Assembly: GCA_964617875.1 (NCBI GenBank)
Contig: CAZUAI010000052.1
Location: forward strand, 1 to 37,564
Origin: CAZMVY01 sp964617875
GTDB lineage: Bacteria > Planctomycetota > Phycisphaerae > UBA1845 > PWPN01
Direction: 5' to 3'
Length of the DNA stretch: 37,564 nucleotides
The stretch's first letter is position 1; every line of letters begins with the position of its first letter. Shown here one piece after another: positions 15,335-23,340 of the stretch. The notes under the pieces are model-generated. The model did not search any database. It saw only the letters and a list, made by a program, of their open reading frames with translations, and was not told the DNA's origin. The position numbers were made by a program, and so were the translations under genes.

Positions 15335-16204
15335 TCACTTTTTCTTGGGCAGAACCAGCTGCCCGTACCGCACACTGCGGCGCCGCCGCAGAATTCGCTT
15401 GTTCGACGCCTTGCGCGGCGACCGCGTGTGGCCGCCCTTCGCCAGCTTGCCCCAGGGGCTGCAGGGGTGCCGCCCGCCGCCGCTGCGACCCTCGCCGCCG
15501 CCGAGCGGATGCGCCACCGGGTTCATCGACGTTCCGCGGTTGTGCGGCCGCCGCCCCATGTGCCGCTTTCGCCCCGCTTTGCCGATCACGATGTTCTGAT
15601 GGTCGAGATTGCCAAGCTGGCCGATCGTCGCCCGGCACTCGACGCGGACCTGGCGCATCTCGCCGGAGGGGAGCACGAGCGTCGCCCATTCGCCCTCGCG
15701 GGCGACGAGCCGGGCGGTGCCGCCGGCCGACCGCACGAGCTTGCCGCCCTGGCCGGGCAGCATCTCGATGTTGTGGACGTCGAGCCCGACGGGGATTGTC
15801 CGCAGGGGCATGGCGTTGCCGACCTTCGGTTCGACTCGGGCGCCGCTCTCGACGCTGTCGCCGGCTTTCAGGCCGATGGGGGCAAGAATGTAGCGCTTTT
15901 CGCCGTCCGCATAATTCACCAGCGCGATATGGCACGACCGGTTGGGGTCGTACTCGATCGCCTCGACCGTACCGACCACGTCGTCCTTATTCCGCTTGAA
16001 GTCGATCGTGCGGTACATCCGCTTGTGGCCGCCGCCGCGCCACCACGACGTGATCTTGCCGTGATGGTTCCGCCCGCCGGTCTTGTGGAGCGGCTCCAGC
16101 AGGCACTTGGTCGGCCGGCGTCGCTTGTCGGTCAGCTCGCTGAAGTCGTTGACCATTCCGTGTCGGCGACCCGCGGAAGTCGGCTTGTATTTCTTGATGC
16201 CCAT
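15335..16204 (-). CDS. rplB: 50S ribosomal protein L2
   Basis: L2 is needed for subunit joining and lies close to the peptidyl transferase centre. The 289-residue product contains 'GGGHKRMYRTIDFKRNKDDV' and 'NRGTSMNPVAHPLGGGEGRS', including the conserved His in AHPLGG. The length is slightly above the usual 275, from a longer loop near 'GEWATLVLPSGEMRQV' and a basic C terminus. It follows rplW by 40 nt. Confidence 0.97.
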   Translation of the reverse strand: MGIKKYKPTSAGRRHGMVNDFSELTDKRRRPTKCLLEPLHKTGGRNHHGKITSWWRGGGHKRMYRTIDFKRNKDDVVGTVEAIEYDPNRSCHIALVNYADGEKRYILAPIGLKAGDSVESGARVEPKVGNAMPLRTIPVGLDVHNIEMLPGQGGKLVRSAGGTARLVAREGEWATLVLPSGEMRQVRVECRATIGQLGNLDHQNIVIGKAGRKRHMGRRPHNRGTSMNPVAHPLGGGEGRSGGGRHPCSPWGKLAKGGHTRSPRKASNKRILRRRRSVRYGQLVLPKKK

Positions 16205-16244
16205 GATGCAAAACCCTTTCGACCGTTCGTGCCGTCTGCGCGGC

Positions 16245-16556
16245 CTAGAAGAGGTCGATATGGTACTCCGGTTTCAAAACGACGACGGCTTTCTTCCAGT
16301 GTCTCGTGGTCCCCATCTTGAAGCGTACGCGACGGCGCTTGCCCTGGCGGTTGGAGGTCCGGACGGCCGCCACCTTCACGTTGTAGATCTTCTCGATCGC
16401 CTCCTTGATGTGCGCCTTGCGCGCCTCAGGATGGACCTCGAAGGCGTAGGCGCCGCCGCGTGCCGGGCGCGAGCGGGTCGCATTGTGCGAAACCTGGCTC
16501 TGATGCGTGCCTTTTTCCGTCACGAGCGGTCGGATAATGGTGTGGTACAGATCCAT
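16245..16556 (-). CDS. rplW: 50S ribosomal protein L23
   Basis: L23 is the docking site for trigger factor and SRP at the tunnel exit. The 103-residue product contains 'IIRPLVTEKGT', 'YAFEVHPEARKAHIKEAIEK' and 'YNVKVAAVRT'. GGGAG precedes the ATG. It starts 4 nt after rplD. Confidence 0.95.
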   Translation of the reverse strand: MDLYHTIIRPLVTEKGTHQSQVSHNATRSRPARGGAYAFEVHPEARKAHIKEAIEKIYNVKVAAVRTSNRQGKRRRVRFKMGTTRHWKKAVVVLKPEYHIDLF

Positions 16557-16560
16557 CGGA

Positions 16561-17214
16561 TCACTCCCGCTCCGCCTGGGCGGCGCCCAGCGTTTTCGGA
16601 TCGTTGACTAGGGCCTCGAAGGCGGACTTCGTGAAGACGAGCTTCTTCCGTCGAAGCACCTCGTATGCGCACAACTCGCTCACGGGCCGGATCTCGGTCT
16701 TGGCGATATTCCGCCCGGACTTGTAGAGGACGTCGCTCGGCTGCCCCAGGGCCAGCACGCAGCCCGCGGAAGCGCCGACGGCCTTGAAGACTTTCGCCAG
16801 CTCGCGTGTTTTCGGCTGCGCCAGTTCGAGCGGGTCCACGATCAGCGCGTCGTTGCTGCGGATCTTGGCGAGAATGGCGCTGTTGCGGGCCAGCCGGCGG
16901 GCCTTTTTCGGCATGTCGCGGCGGAAGTCGCGGGCGGTCTTCGCGAAGGCCACGCCGCCGCCACGTCGGATCGGAGTGCGGACCTGCCCCATACGGGCGT
17001 TGCCGGTTCCCTTCTGGCGAAACAGCTTGCGAGTCGAGCCCTCGATCATCCCCTTGGATTTCGTGCGGGCGCTGCCTTGCCGCTGGGCGGCCAGGTACGC
17101 GACGATCGCCTGCTTCATCAGCCTGGGGCGCACGCGAGTGCCGAGGATCGCCTCGTCAATCTGCATGCTGCCGGTCTGCTCGCCGGCCATGTTGAACACC
17201 GGTACGTCGATCAT
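16561..17214 (-). CDS. rplD: 50S ribosomal protein L4
   Basis: L4 lines the peptide tunnel and in E. coli represses the S10 operon. The 217-residue product contains 'GSTRKLFRQKGTGNARMGQV', the tunnel loop, and the C-terminal Rossmann-like part. The ATG at 17214 has AGGG close upstream; earlier GTG or ATG choices lack a site. A hairpin of self-complementary CGGCCG arms (17248-17270) occupies the 73-nt gap after rplC. Confidence 0.95.
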   Translation of the reverse strand: MIDVPVFNMAGEQTGSMQIDEAILGTRVRPRLMKQAIVAYLAAQRQGSARTKSKGMIEGSTRKLFRQKGTGNARMGQVRTPIRRGGGVAFAKTARDFRRDMPKKARRLARNSAILAKIRSNDALIVDPLELAQPKTRELAKVFKAVGASAGCVLALGQPSDVLYKSGRNIAKTEIRPVSELCAYEVLRRKKLVFTKSAFEALVNDPKTLGAAQAERE

Positions 17215-17287
17215 GATCCCTGACCCGCCGTCTGCCATCGACAAAAACGGCCGATGCTGCGCACCGGCCGCGTACACTCCTCACGCT

Positions 17288-17944
17288 CTATGTCGCCGTC
17301 TTCGACTGCCGAACCATCAGGAAGCCGCCATTCGGACCCGGGACGCTGCCCTTGACCAGGAGCAGGTCGTTTTCCTTGTCTACGCGGACCAACTTCTGGT
17401 TACGGGACGTTCGGGAGGCGTGGCCCATGTGGCCGGCCATGCGCTTGCCCTTCTTGATACAACGGCCGCGACCGCGCTGCCCCGCCATGGCGCCGATGGC
17501 GCCGGGGCTTCGGTGCTTCCGCTCGGTGCCGTGGCTGCCGGGCTGGCCGCCGAAGCCGTGCCGCTTCATGACGCCGGTGAACCCGCCGCCTTTCGTCGTT
17601 CCGACAACGTCCACGTATTGCACCTTGTTCAACTCGAACGTCTCTACCGTTACGACGTCACCGGGCTTGGCGTCCGTCGCCTTGGTGAGACGAAACTCCC
17701 GCACAAACGCCTTGGGGCCGGTGCCCGCCCTGGCCGCGTGACCGATCATCGGCTTCGTTGACCGGTGAGGCTTGACGTCCTGAAAGCCGAGTTGGACGGC
17801 GTCGTAGCCGTCCTTGCCGCCGGCGTTTCGGACCTGCATCACGGTGCACGGCCCGGCCTGGATGACCGTGACGGGCACGATGTTGCCCTGGTCATCGTAG
17901 ACCTGGGTCATACCGACTTTCCTGCCCAGGATGGCCGCGATCAT
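17288..17944 (-). CDS. rplC: 50S ribosomal protein L3
   Basis: L3 is an early assembly protein reaching the peptidyl transferase centre. The 218-residue product starts 'MIAAILGRKVGMTQVYDDQG' and has the diagnostic 'GGFTGVMKRHGFGGQPGSHG' and 'HMGHASRTSRNQKLVRVD' segments. It is separated from rpsJ by 163 nt, the widest gap in the cluster, which contains a GC-rich hairpin and a T7 run. Confidence 0.97.
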   Translation of the reverse strand: MIAAILGRKVGMTQVYDDQGNIVPVTVIQAGPCTVMQVRNAGGKDGYDAVQLGFQDVKPHRSTKPMIGHAARAGTGPKAFVREFRLTKATDAKPGDVVTVETFELNKVQYVDVVGTTKGGGFTGVMKRHGFGGQPGSHGTERKHRSPGAIGAMAGQRGRGRCIKKGKRMAGHMGHASRTSRNQKLVRVDKENDLLLVKGSVPGPNGGFLMVRQSKTAT

Positions 17945-18020
17945 GACGATAGTTCTACCCTTCTCGGAAACCCGAATTCCGATTCACCCGCGCGCGATTC
18001 TGCTCACGCGCCTGAAACTC

Positions 18021-18103
18021 AAAAAAACGGTGGAACGCGTCTCTGGATCGAGCAACCCCGCCGTCCGCCCGCCAGAACCTGGCAGGACGGGGCGGGCGGC
18101 GGC
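18021..18103 (-). promoter_or_regulatory. GC-rich hairpin and T7 run between rpsJ and rplC
   Basis: The transcript between rpsJ and rplC can fold around a 5-bp GCCAG/CTGGC tip (loop GTT) within CCGCCCGCC and GGCGGGCGG arms (18056-18103). A run of seven T follows at 18021-18027, but about 28 nt after the hairpin foot, so this is not a standard intrinsic terminator. A leader-like control element for the distal genes is possible. No -35/-10 pair of good quality was found here. Confidence 0.4.
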
Positions 18104-18107
18104 ACCG

Positions 18108-18416
18108 CTAAGCCTTGATCTTTACAAACACGCCGGCCGGAACCACCAGCCGGTTCAACGCCTCGACCGTTCGCGCGGTCGGTTCATAGATATCGATCAC
18201 ACGCTTGTGCGTGCGCATCTCAAACTGATCGCGCGACTTCTTGTCAATGTGCGGCGAGCGAAGCACCGTGTACTTCTCGATGCGCGTGGGAAGCGGAATC
18301 GGGCCGCACACCCGCGCGTTCGTCCGCTTCGCGTGATCGACGATCTCGCGGGCCGAGGCATCGAGGGCCCGATGATCGTACGCTTCCATTCGAATACGTA
18401 TTCGTTCGCCTTGCAC
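18108..18416 (-). CDS. rpsJ: 30S ribosomal protein S10 (NusE)
   Basis: S10 is a 30S head protein and also the NusE antitermination factor that links RNA polymerase to the ribosome. The GTG at 18416 gives exactly 102 residues, the usual length, starting VQGERIRIRMEAYDHRALD, and has GAGG 5 nt upstream. An ATG nine codons later would remove the first beta strand. It contains 'PLPTRIEKYTVLRSPHIDKK'. It is the first gene of the cluster. Confidence 0.96.
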   Translation of the reverse strand: MQGERIRIRMEAYDHRALDASAREIVDHAKRTNARVCGPIPLPTRIEKYTVLRSPHIDKKSRDQFEMRTHKRVIDIYEPTARTVEALNRLVVPAGVFVKIKA

Positions 18417-18478
18417 ACTGACCTCGCTGGCACAACCACCCACTAGGCCGTTAGTTACGGCGTCCCATACAGAGACCC

Positions 18479-18509
18479 ATTACATTACCAAGGTCGCTGG
18501 GAATGTCAA
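18479..18509 (-). promoter_or_regulatory. Promoter of the S10 cluster
   Basis: On the minus strand, a perfect TTGACA (18504-18509) is followed by TGTAAT (18479-18484, 5/6) after 19 nt, or by TAATGT (18482-18487) after 16 nt. The leader to the rpsJ GTG would be about 55 nt. No other strong promoter was found within the cluster, so it may drive most of the 16 kb. Confidence 0.6.
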
Positions 18510-18582
18510 GGGCGGGGTTTCCAGATTTTTGCCGCCTTCATCCCCCTGGAGGTTCGTAGCTTACCGGCTTGGCCGCCGGCCG

Positions 18583-20661
18583 TCAATAGGCGGTATTCTG
18601 GATCTCCCGCTGGACACTGGGCGGGGCGATGGCATAATGCAGCGGCTCCATGGTCCAACTGGCCCTTCCCTGCGTGAGGCTTCGAAGGACGGTCGCGTAT
18701 CCAACCATTTCTCTCAAAGGGACTTGCGATTGAATCACCCGGCGGTCGCCACGGATCTCCGTGTGGGTAATCACGGCTCGCCGGGCGTTCAAATCCCCAG
18801 TGACCGGTCCGAAATAAACCTCTGGAACGCTCAGCTCAACTTTCATTATTGGTTCCATCATGGCAGGGCGAGCCGCCCGTACCACCTCCTGAAATGCGAT
18901 CCGCCCGGCGTTCTCGAACGCCAGATCTGAGCTGTCCACGTCATGTTCCTTGCCGTCCAGGAGAATTACCTTCACGTGAATCACCGGAAAACCGGCAATC
19001 ACACCGCTGCGGGCGGAATCACGCACGCCAGTCTCGACGGCGGCGATGAACTGGCTTCGGATCGCCCCGCCTTTCACGCGATTTTCGAAGACAAGCTGCG
19101 GCTCGCCCGGCGGGGGGTCATAAGGCTCGACGGCCAGCTGGACCACCGCGAACTGGCCGTGGCCGCCGGTCTGACGGATGAAGCGGCCTTCGGCCTGGGC
19201 GGCGATTGTGACGGTTTCGCGGTAGGAGACGCGCGGCTTGCCCACGTTGACGGCCACGTTCATGTCCCGGGTGAGGCGGTGGGTGAGCACTTCGAGGTGC
19301 AGTTCTCCCATGCCGCTGATCAGCGTCTGGCCCGTTTCGGGGTCGATATGGGCGTCGAAGGTCGGGTCCTGCCGCGCCAGGGCGTGCAGCGCGAGGGCGA
19401 GCCTGTCGCGATCGGCCGACGACTTCGGCTCGATAGCCATGCTGATGACGGTTTCGGGGAAGTCGATCTTCTCCAGGACGATGGGGTGCTTGGTGTCGGT
19501 GAGAGTGTCGCCGGTGAGCGCGCTCTTGAGGCCCACGACGGCCACGATGTCGCCGGCGCCGGCCTGATCGATCTGCTGTCGGCGCTTGGCGAAGACACGG
19601 AACAGCTGGCTCACGTTTTCCTTGTGATCGCGGACGGCGTTGAGGATGCGCGAGCCGGCCTTCAAAGTCCCCGAATAGACACGGACGAAGTAGAGATCCA
19701 TCGGTTTATCGGCGACGATCTTGAACACGTACGCCGTCAGTGGGCCGTTGGGGTCGCATTTGCGCTCGACCTTGCGGTCGCCCTGTCCGGGGACGTGCCC
19801 CGTGATGGGGGGGATGTCGAGGGGGCTCGGCAGGTAATCGACGACGCCATCGAGGAGCCGGCGCGTGCCGATTCTGTTCCTGGCAGAACCGCAGAAGACC
19901 GGATGCAGCTTGCCCGCGAGGGTGGCGGCGCGGATGGCGGGGCGAAGCTCCTCCGCGGTAATCGGGTCGCCGTGGACGTACTTTTCCATCAGGGCGTCGT
20001 TCGTTTCGGCGACGTGTTCTTCGAGTTCGTGCCGCCAGTGCCGGGCGGACTCGACGAGGTCGGGAGGAATCTCCCGATCATCGATCCTCATGTCCTGGCC
20101 GTCGGGAATGTAGTACGACGCGCGCAGAGTGAGCAGATCGATGATGCCCGCGAAGCTGTCTTCGGCGCCGATCGGCAGCTGGACAGGAAGGGGGCGTGCG
20201 TTCAGTCGTTGGCGCAACGAGTCGAGCGAGCCGAAGAAGTCGGCGCCCACCTTGTCCATCTTGTTCATGAAGCAGATTCGGGGGACGTGGTACTTGGTCG
20301 CCTGGCGCCAGACGGTCTCGGACTGGGCCTCGGCCCCCTCCTTGGCGTCGAAGACGACGACGGCTCCATCAAGCACCCGCAACGCCCGCTCGACCTCGGC
20401 CGTAAAGTCCACGTGGCCGGGCGTGTCAATGAGGTTGATCGTGTGGTTCCGCCACTCGAGGGTTACGGCCGCCGAGTAGATCGTGATGCCCCGCTGCTGC
20501 TCCTCAGGGTCGAAATCGGTGATCGTCGTGCCATCATCGACTTCGCCCATCCGGTGCGTGCGGCCGGCGTAGTAGAGGATCCGCTCGGTGGTCGTGGTCT
20601 TGCCGGCGTCGATATGCGCGGCAATCCCGATGTTGCGCACTCGTGTGAGATCGAACTCCAT
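18583..20661 (-). CDS. fusA: Elongation factor G, EF-G2/mtEFG2-like
   Basis: This 692-residue translational GTPase has all EF-G domains. G1 is 'AHIDAGKTTTTERIL', G3 is 'DTPGHVDF' and G4 is 'NKMD'; domain IV includes the 'GGHGQFAVVQ' strand. The switch region reads 'GEVDDGTTITDF' and is followed by 'VLDGAVVVFDAKEGAEAQS'. From memory this is closer to mitochondrial EF-G2 and the spirochaete/planctomycete EF-G2 class (ribosome recycling) than to the classic translocase. The ATG at 20661 matches the family N terminus; a longer frame upstream is not conserved. It precedes the S10 cluster but has its own promoter, and rpsL, rpsG and tuf are not beside it. Confidence 0.9.
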   Translation of the reverse strand: MEFDLTRVRNIGIAAHIDAGKTTTTERILYYAGRTHRMGEVDDGTTITDFDPEEQQRGITIYSAAVTLEWRNHTINLIDTPGHVDFTAEVERALRVLDGAVVVFDAKEGAEAQSETVWRQATKYHVPRICFMNKMDKVGADFFGSLDSLRQRLNARPLPVQLPIGAEDSFAGIIDLLTLRASYYIPDGQDMRIDDREIPPDLVESARHWRHELEEHVAETNDALMEKYVHGDPITAEELRPAIRAATLAGKLHPVFCGSARNRIGTRRLLDGVVDYLPSPLDIPPITGHVPGQGDRKVERKCDPNGPLTAYVFKIVADKPMDLYFVRVYSGTLKAGSRILNAVRDHKENVSQLFRVFAKRRQQIDQAGAGDIVAVVGLKSALTGDTLTDTKHPIVLEKIDFPETVISMAIEPKSSADRDRLALALHALARQDPTFDAHIDPETGQTLISGMGELHLEVLTHRLTRDMNVAVNVGKPRVSYRETVTIAAQAEGRFIRQTGGHGQFAVVQLAVEPYDPPPGEPQLVFENRVKGGAIRSQFIAAVETGVRDSARSGVIAGFPVIHVKVILLDGKEHDVDSSDLAFENAGRIAFQEVVRAARPAMMEPIMKVELSVPEVYFGPVTGDLNARRAVITHTEIRGDRRVIQSQVPLREMVGYATVLRSLTQGRASWTMEPLHYAIAPPSVQREIQNTAY

Positions 20662-20721
20662 GAAGCGTTTACTCCATCGTCGCCGTGCCGCGTGTCGGGC
20701 GGCGGGCGGGCCGAGTTGCGT

Positions 20722-20750
20722 AGTATAACCGTTACGGGGGTTCTGGCGAA
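20722..20750 (-). promoter_or_regulatory. Promoter of the EF-G gene
   Basis: TTCGCC (20745-20750) and TATACT (20722-20727) are 17 nt apart on the minus strand; the -10 matches 5/6 and the -35 only 3/6. The leader to the ATG would be about 55 nt. The rest of the 249-nt gap shows no gene. Confidence 0.45.
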
Positions 20751-20910
20751 CGCCCGCTTCCTCAGAAGGAGGACCCGTCAACGACGCATGACGAAGCCAG
20801 AACGCCGGACGAGGTCCCGTCGATGGGCCAACGATGTTCTTCAGCCCATGAGGACGGATCCTCGCGGCGGGGGGGGCGTCATCGGCTATGCGCGATGCGC
20901 GACTCGTTCC

Positions 20911-21762
20911 TCAGCCTGCGCACGCGGGCGGCTGGTTCGGGCCGTTGAAGCACGCGGTAAAGCCGATGAAATCATCCAGGTCCACGTCGCCGTCGCCTTC
21001 GACGTCGAGACAACGACAGCGAATCGAAGCCGGACCCTCGGCGTACGCCTGGTTCGGGCCGTTGAAACAGGCGGCAAAGGCGAGGAAGTCGTCCAGATCC
21101 ACATCGCCGTCGCCGCTCACGTCCGACGGAGTCGAGCCGCAGGTCACCTGCGTGAGACGCAGGGCGCTCCAGGTTCGCTCGATCTCCCACCCGAAATCCC
21201 ACTTGACATAGAGCTGCGATCGCCGCGTCAGCCACATGGCTTCGCCGTTTGGGCCGGCGTTATAGGCGGCGCTTTCGGGTACTTGCGGTCCCGGACCGGT
21301 TGGTGCCCACGTTCCCGGCGTGTTGCCGCGGAACTCGCTGCCGATCCACTGGTGGTTCGTGCCCCAGGCGCCGGCCCACGGAATCAGGGGCTCGATCGGC
21401 CACTGTTCGCCGCCCTCGCCGCGGAACCGCGACTCGATCGGCTGCCAGTCGCCCGGCGCCCCGATGGCCGTAGGATAGAAAAACTCAATCTTGTACATTT
21501 CGGTTGTGGTGGGGGGCTGATGGCCCATGCTGCCGATTCCGTCCAGGGTCCAGTAGATCCGTGATATGTCGCCCGCCCACCCGTCATGGCTCCAGGCGCT
21601 GGTGCCGGCGTAGCCGGCACCGGGATACTCGATCCACCCCGGGTATTGCGAGCCGCCGCTATCAAAGTGGTCGATCATCAGGATCCAGGTCTCGCCGGGC
21701 GCTGCCATCGCGACCGCACACGGAAGACTTGCCACGACCAATGCCGACATGTATTTGCGCAT
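20911..21762 (-). CDS. Secreted protein with two C-terminal dockerin/EF-hand-like repeats
   Basis: The 283-residue product has a signal peptide (MRKYMSALVVASLPCAVAMA). The middle is a Trp/Gly-rich secreted domain of about 190 residues that I do not recognise. It ends with two nearly identical calcium-binding-type repeats, at about 214-240 and 253-279 (period 39), each with 'GDGDVDLDDF' and 'CFNGPNQ'. Such tails are common on exported proteins of Phycisphaerae; they resemble dockerin type I halves, but no cohesin partner is visible. An AAGGTGG ribosome binding site and a good promoter precede the ATG at 21762; longer frames upstream have no signal peptide. Confidence 0.8.
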   Translation of the reverse strand: MRKYMSALVVASLPCAVAMAAPGETWILMIDHFDSGGSQYPGWIEYPGAGYAGTSAWSHDGWAGDISRIYWTLDGIGSMGHQPPTTTEMYKIEFFYPTAIGAPGDWQPIESRFRGEGGEQWPIEPLIPWAGAWGTNHQWIGSEFRGNTPGTWAPTGPGPQVPESAAYNAGPNGEAMWLTRRSQLYVKWDFGWEIERTWSALRLTQVTCGSTPSDVSGDGDVDLDDFLAFAACFNGPNQAYAEGPASIRCRCLDVEGDGDVDLDDFIGFTACFNGPNQPPACAG

Positions 21763-21840
21763 GTTTCCACCTTCTGTTGTCGGGTGTTCCCGGCGACTGT
21801 GACGGCAGGCAGCGCCGCCATTGGCTGTTGCCCATATGTA

Positions 21841-21870
21841 ACGATAGCAAGTCGGCCCCTGCGTGGTCAA
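21841..21870 (-). promoter_or_regulatory. Promoter of the dockerin-like secreted protein
   Basis: TTGACC (21865-21870, 5/6) and TATCGT (21841-21846, 4/6) are 18 nt apart on the minus strand, giving a leader of about 70 nt. The gene therefore appears to be transcribed separately from the prepilin genes upstream. Confidence 0.5.
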
Positions 21871-21958
21871 TACCCGCACAACCGAACAGGAAACGAAGGC
21901 CGCGCAGCGTCGGGGAATCTCGCAGCCCGCGCACGCCGGCGGCACCTGGCGCCTTCGC

Positions 21959-22804
21959 CTACGGAGCGGCGGCCGGGACAATGGGCGGGAGTCCTGGCGC
22001 GAGCAGGTTGTGCTGCATGGGGGACCAAAGGGTTGTGTTGAAATCCTTCGATCGCGCGGCGTCGGCGTGGAGGTCGTGAAACGCCAGGACGACCCGGTTG
22101 GCATGCCGCATCGAGAGGAAGTCCTCCGTCGAGCCGACGTTGTTCACGTCGTCAATCGGAAAGCAATACCCGTCGTTGAGGGCCGAGGTCTCGTGCTCCT
22201 CGACCAGGAGGGGCGTTTGCGACGGACGTTTCGGCTTGTCCATCGGCATGTAGGGCGAGGGGAACGGACGCCCCGCCGAATCATAGACGGTCGTCCAGAG
22301 CCCCATGCGGCGCATTACGTCCATGACGTACCGGTTGCGCGAGTAGCTGAATGTGGCGGGTGGCCGCTTGTCCTCCGGAATGGTGGGGTTACGGCGTTCG
22401 CCGCGATCGGACGGGCACTTATAGATTTCGGCGGTAACGGCATAGTTTGCTCCCGCCGGCCTGCCCCACTCGTACTTCCGGCCCTCCTGCGCCCGCCTTC
22501 TCCCAAACAGTTCTCCGCTCTCCGGCACGCGAATCTGGCGGTTGGGCTTGCTGGGGTCGGGCCACCAGAGCCAGAAGTCGTAGTGCGGGAGCATCCCGCG
22601 CCAGTCCTTGGTGTAGAAGTCGTGCACGATCGCCAATTGCCGCACCTGGCTCAGGCAGACGACCTTACGGCCCTGCTCCCGGGCGCCGGCGAGGCTCGAA
22701 AGCAGGATGCTCATCAGCAGCGTGATGATGGCGACAACAGTAAGCAACTCGACGAGCGTGAACGCCGAGCGATGACACGTTCGTGGATGACACCTTCGAG
22801 CCAC
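21959..22804 (-). CDS. Prepilin-like protein B
   Basis: This 281-residue type IV pilin-like or type II pseudopilin-like protein has the prepilin peptidase signal 'SAFTLVELLTVVAIITLLMS' near residue 15. Residue -1 is Ala instead of the usual Gly. The large C-terminal domain ('YKCPSDRGERRNP', 'MRHANRVVLAFHDLHAD') is typical of the expanded prepilin families of planctomycetes. The GTG at 22804 has a near-ideal GGGAGG 5 nt upstream and directly follows the stop of the zinc-ribbon gene, so the two are coupled. Such proteins may be exported surface or periplasmic proteins; their function is unknown. Confidence 0.8.
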   Translation of the reverse strand: MARRCHPRTCHRSAFTLVELLTVVAIITLLMSILLSSLAGAREQGRKVVCLSQVRQLAIVHDFYTKDWRGMLPHYDFWLWWPDPSKPNRQIRVPESGELFGRRRAQEGRKYEWGRPAGANYAVTAEIYKCPSDRGERRNPTIPEDKRPPATFSYSRNRYVMDVMRRMGLWTTVYDSAGRPFPSPYMPMDKPKRPSQTPLLVEEHETSALNDGYCFPIDDVNNVGSTEDFLSMRHANRVVLAFHDLHADAARSKDFNTTLWSPMQHNLLAPGLPPIVPAAAP

Positions 22805-22805
22805 G

Positions 22806-23327
22806 TCAACCTCCCGACTTCCCGGCCGACCAGCCGCACGCGGCGCATCTCGGTGAGATCGGCGTACCATTGACCGAAGCGAAAGGCGGCGGGATGGCCC
22901 CGCCGCATTTCGGGCATTCCACCGCGCGGAAGATCGCCAGCTTGCCGCACTTCGGACACAGACACAGCCCTGCCGTACCGGTTCCGGCGGCGGAATGGCC
23001 CTTTTGGCGCGCCGCCGTGATCTGCGCGAACATCGCCTCGCGCGAGACCCGGTAATGATGCGCGCAACTCGCGCAAATGACCGGAAACTCGAAATCCCGC
23101 TCCCCGGCCTGGCTCGGCCGGCTCCAGACGGTCGCCACGAGGGTTGCGCCCGCCACCAGGACGAGGGCGACGACGACCAGCGTATCGGGCCTCGCCAGCC
23201 GGCCCCGGGCCGTCCACAACGCCATTGCCTGCTGCCGCAGATCCTCGCCGCGCAGGGACGCAACGAACCCGATCAGCCGGGAGACGCCCTCCGTCATTCG
23301 TTGTCGCAACTGGTCCAGCAGTATCAT
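22806..23327 (-). CDS. Membrane-anchored multi-zinc-ribbon protein
   Basis: The family is not recognised. The 173-residue product has an amphipathic N terminus, one membrane segment (about 49-68), and four CxxC knuckles: C85/C88, C124/C127, C138/C141 and C151/C154. These could form two zinc ribbons. A 'HHYRVSREAMFAQI' stretch lies between the first and second knuckles. It is placed between two prepilin-like genes with short gaps (13 nt upstream, GTG of the next gene adjoining its stop), so it probably works with them, perhaps as an assembly or regulatory factor; this is inference only. Confidence 0.65.
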   Translation of the reverse strand: MILLDQLRQRMTEGVSRLIGFVASLRGEDLRQQAMALWTARGRLARPDTLVVVALVLVAGATLVATVWSRPSQAGERDFEFPVICASCAHHYRVSREAMFAQITAARQKGHSAAGTGTAGLCLCPKCGKLAIFRAVECPKCGGAIPPPFASVNGTPISPRCAACGWSAGKSGG

Positions 23328-23340
23328 TCGGCGCCCCGCA

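Noticed and set aside
18021..18103. Intrinsic terminator after rpsJ
   Set aside because: The T run is about 28 nt from the hairpin, so the classic geometry is not met; listed as a possible regulatory element instead.
18943..21564. Plus-strand open frame of about 870 codons
   Set aside because: Antisense shadow of the EF-G and dockerin-like genes; no start site or domain.
21925..21955. Short stretch resembling the 3' end of the dockerin-like gene
   Set aside because: Only about 20 bp of partial similarity around a GCCGCC-GCGTGCGC-type sequence; too short in GC-rich DNA to call a remnant gene.
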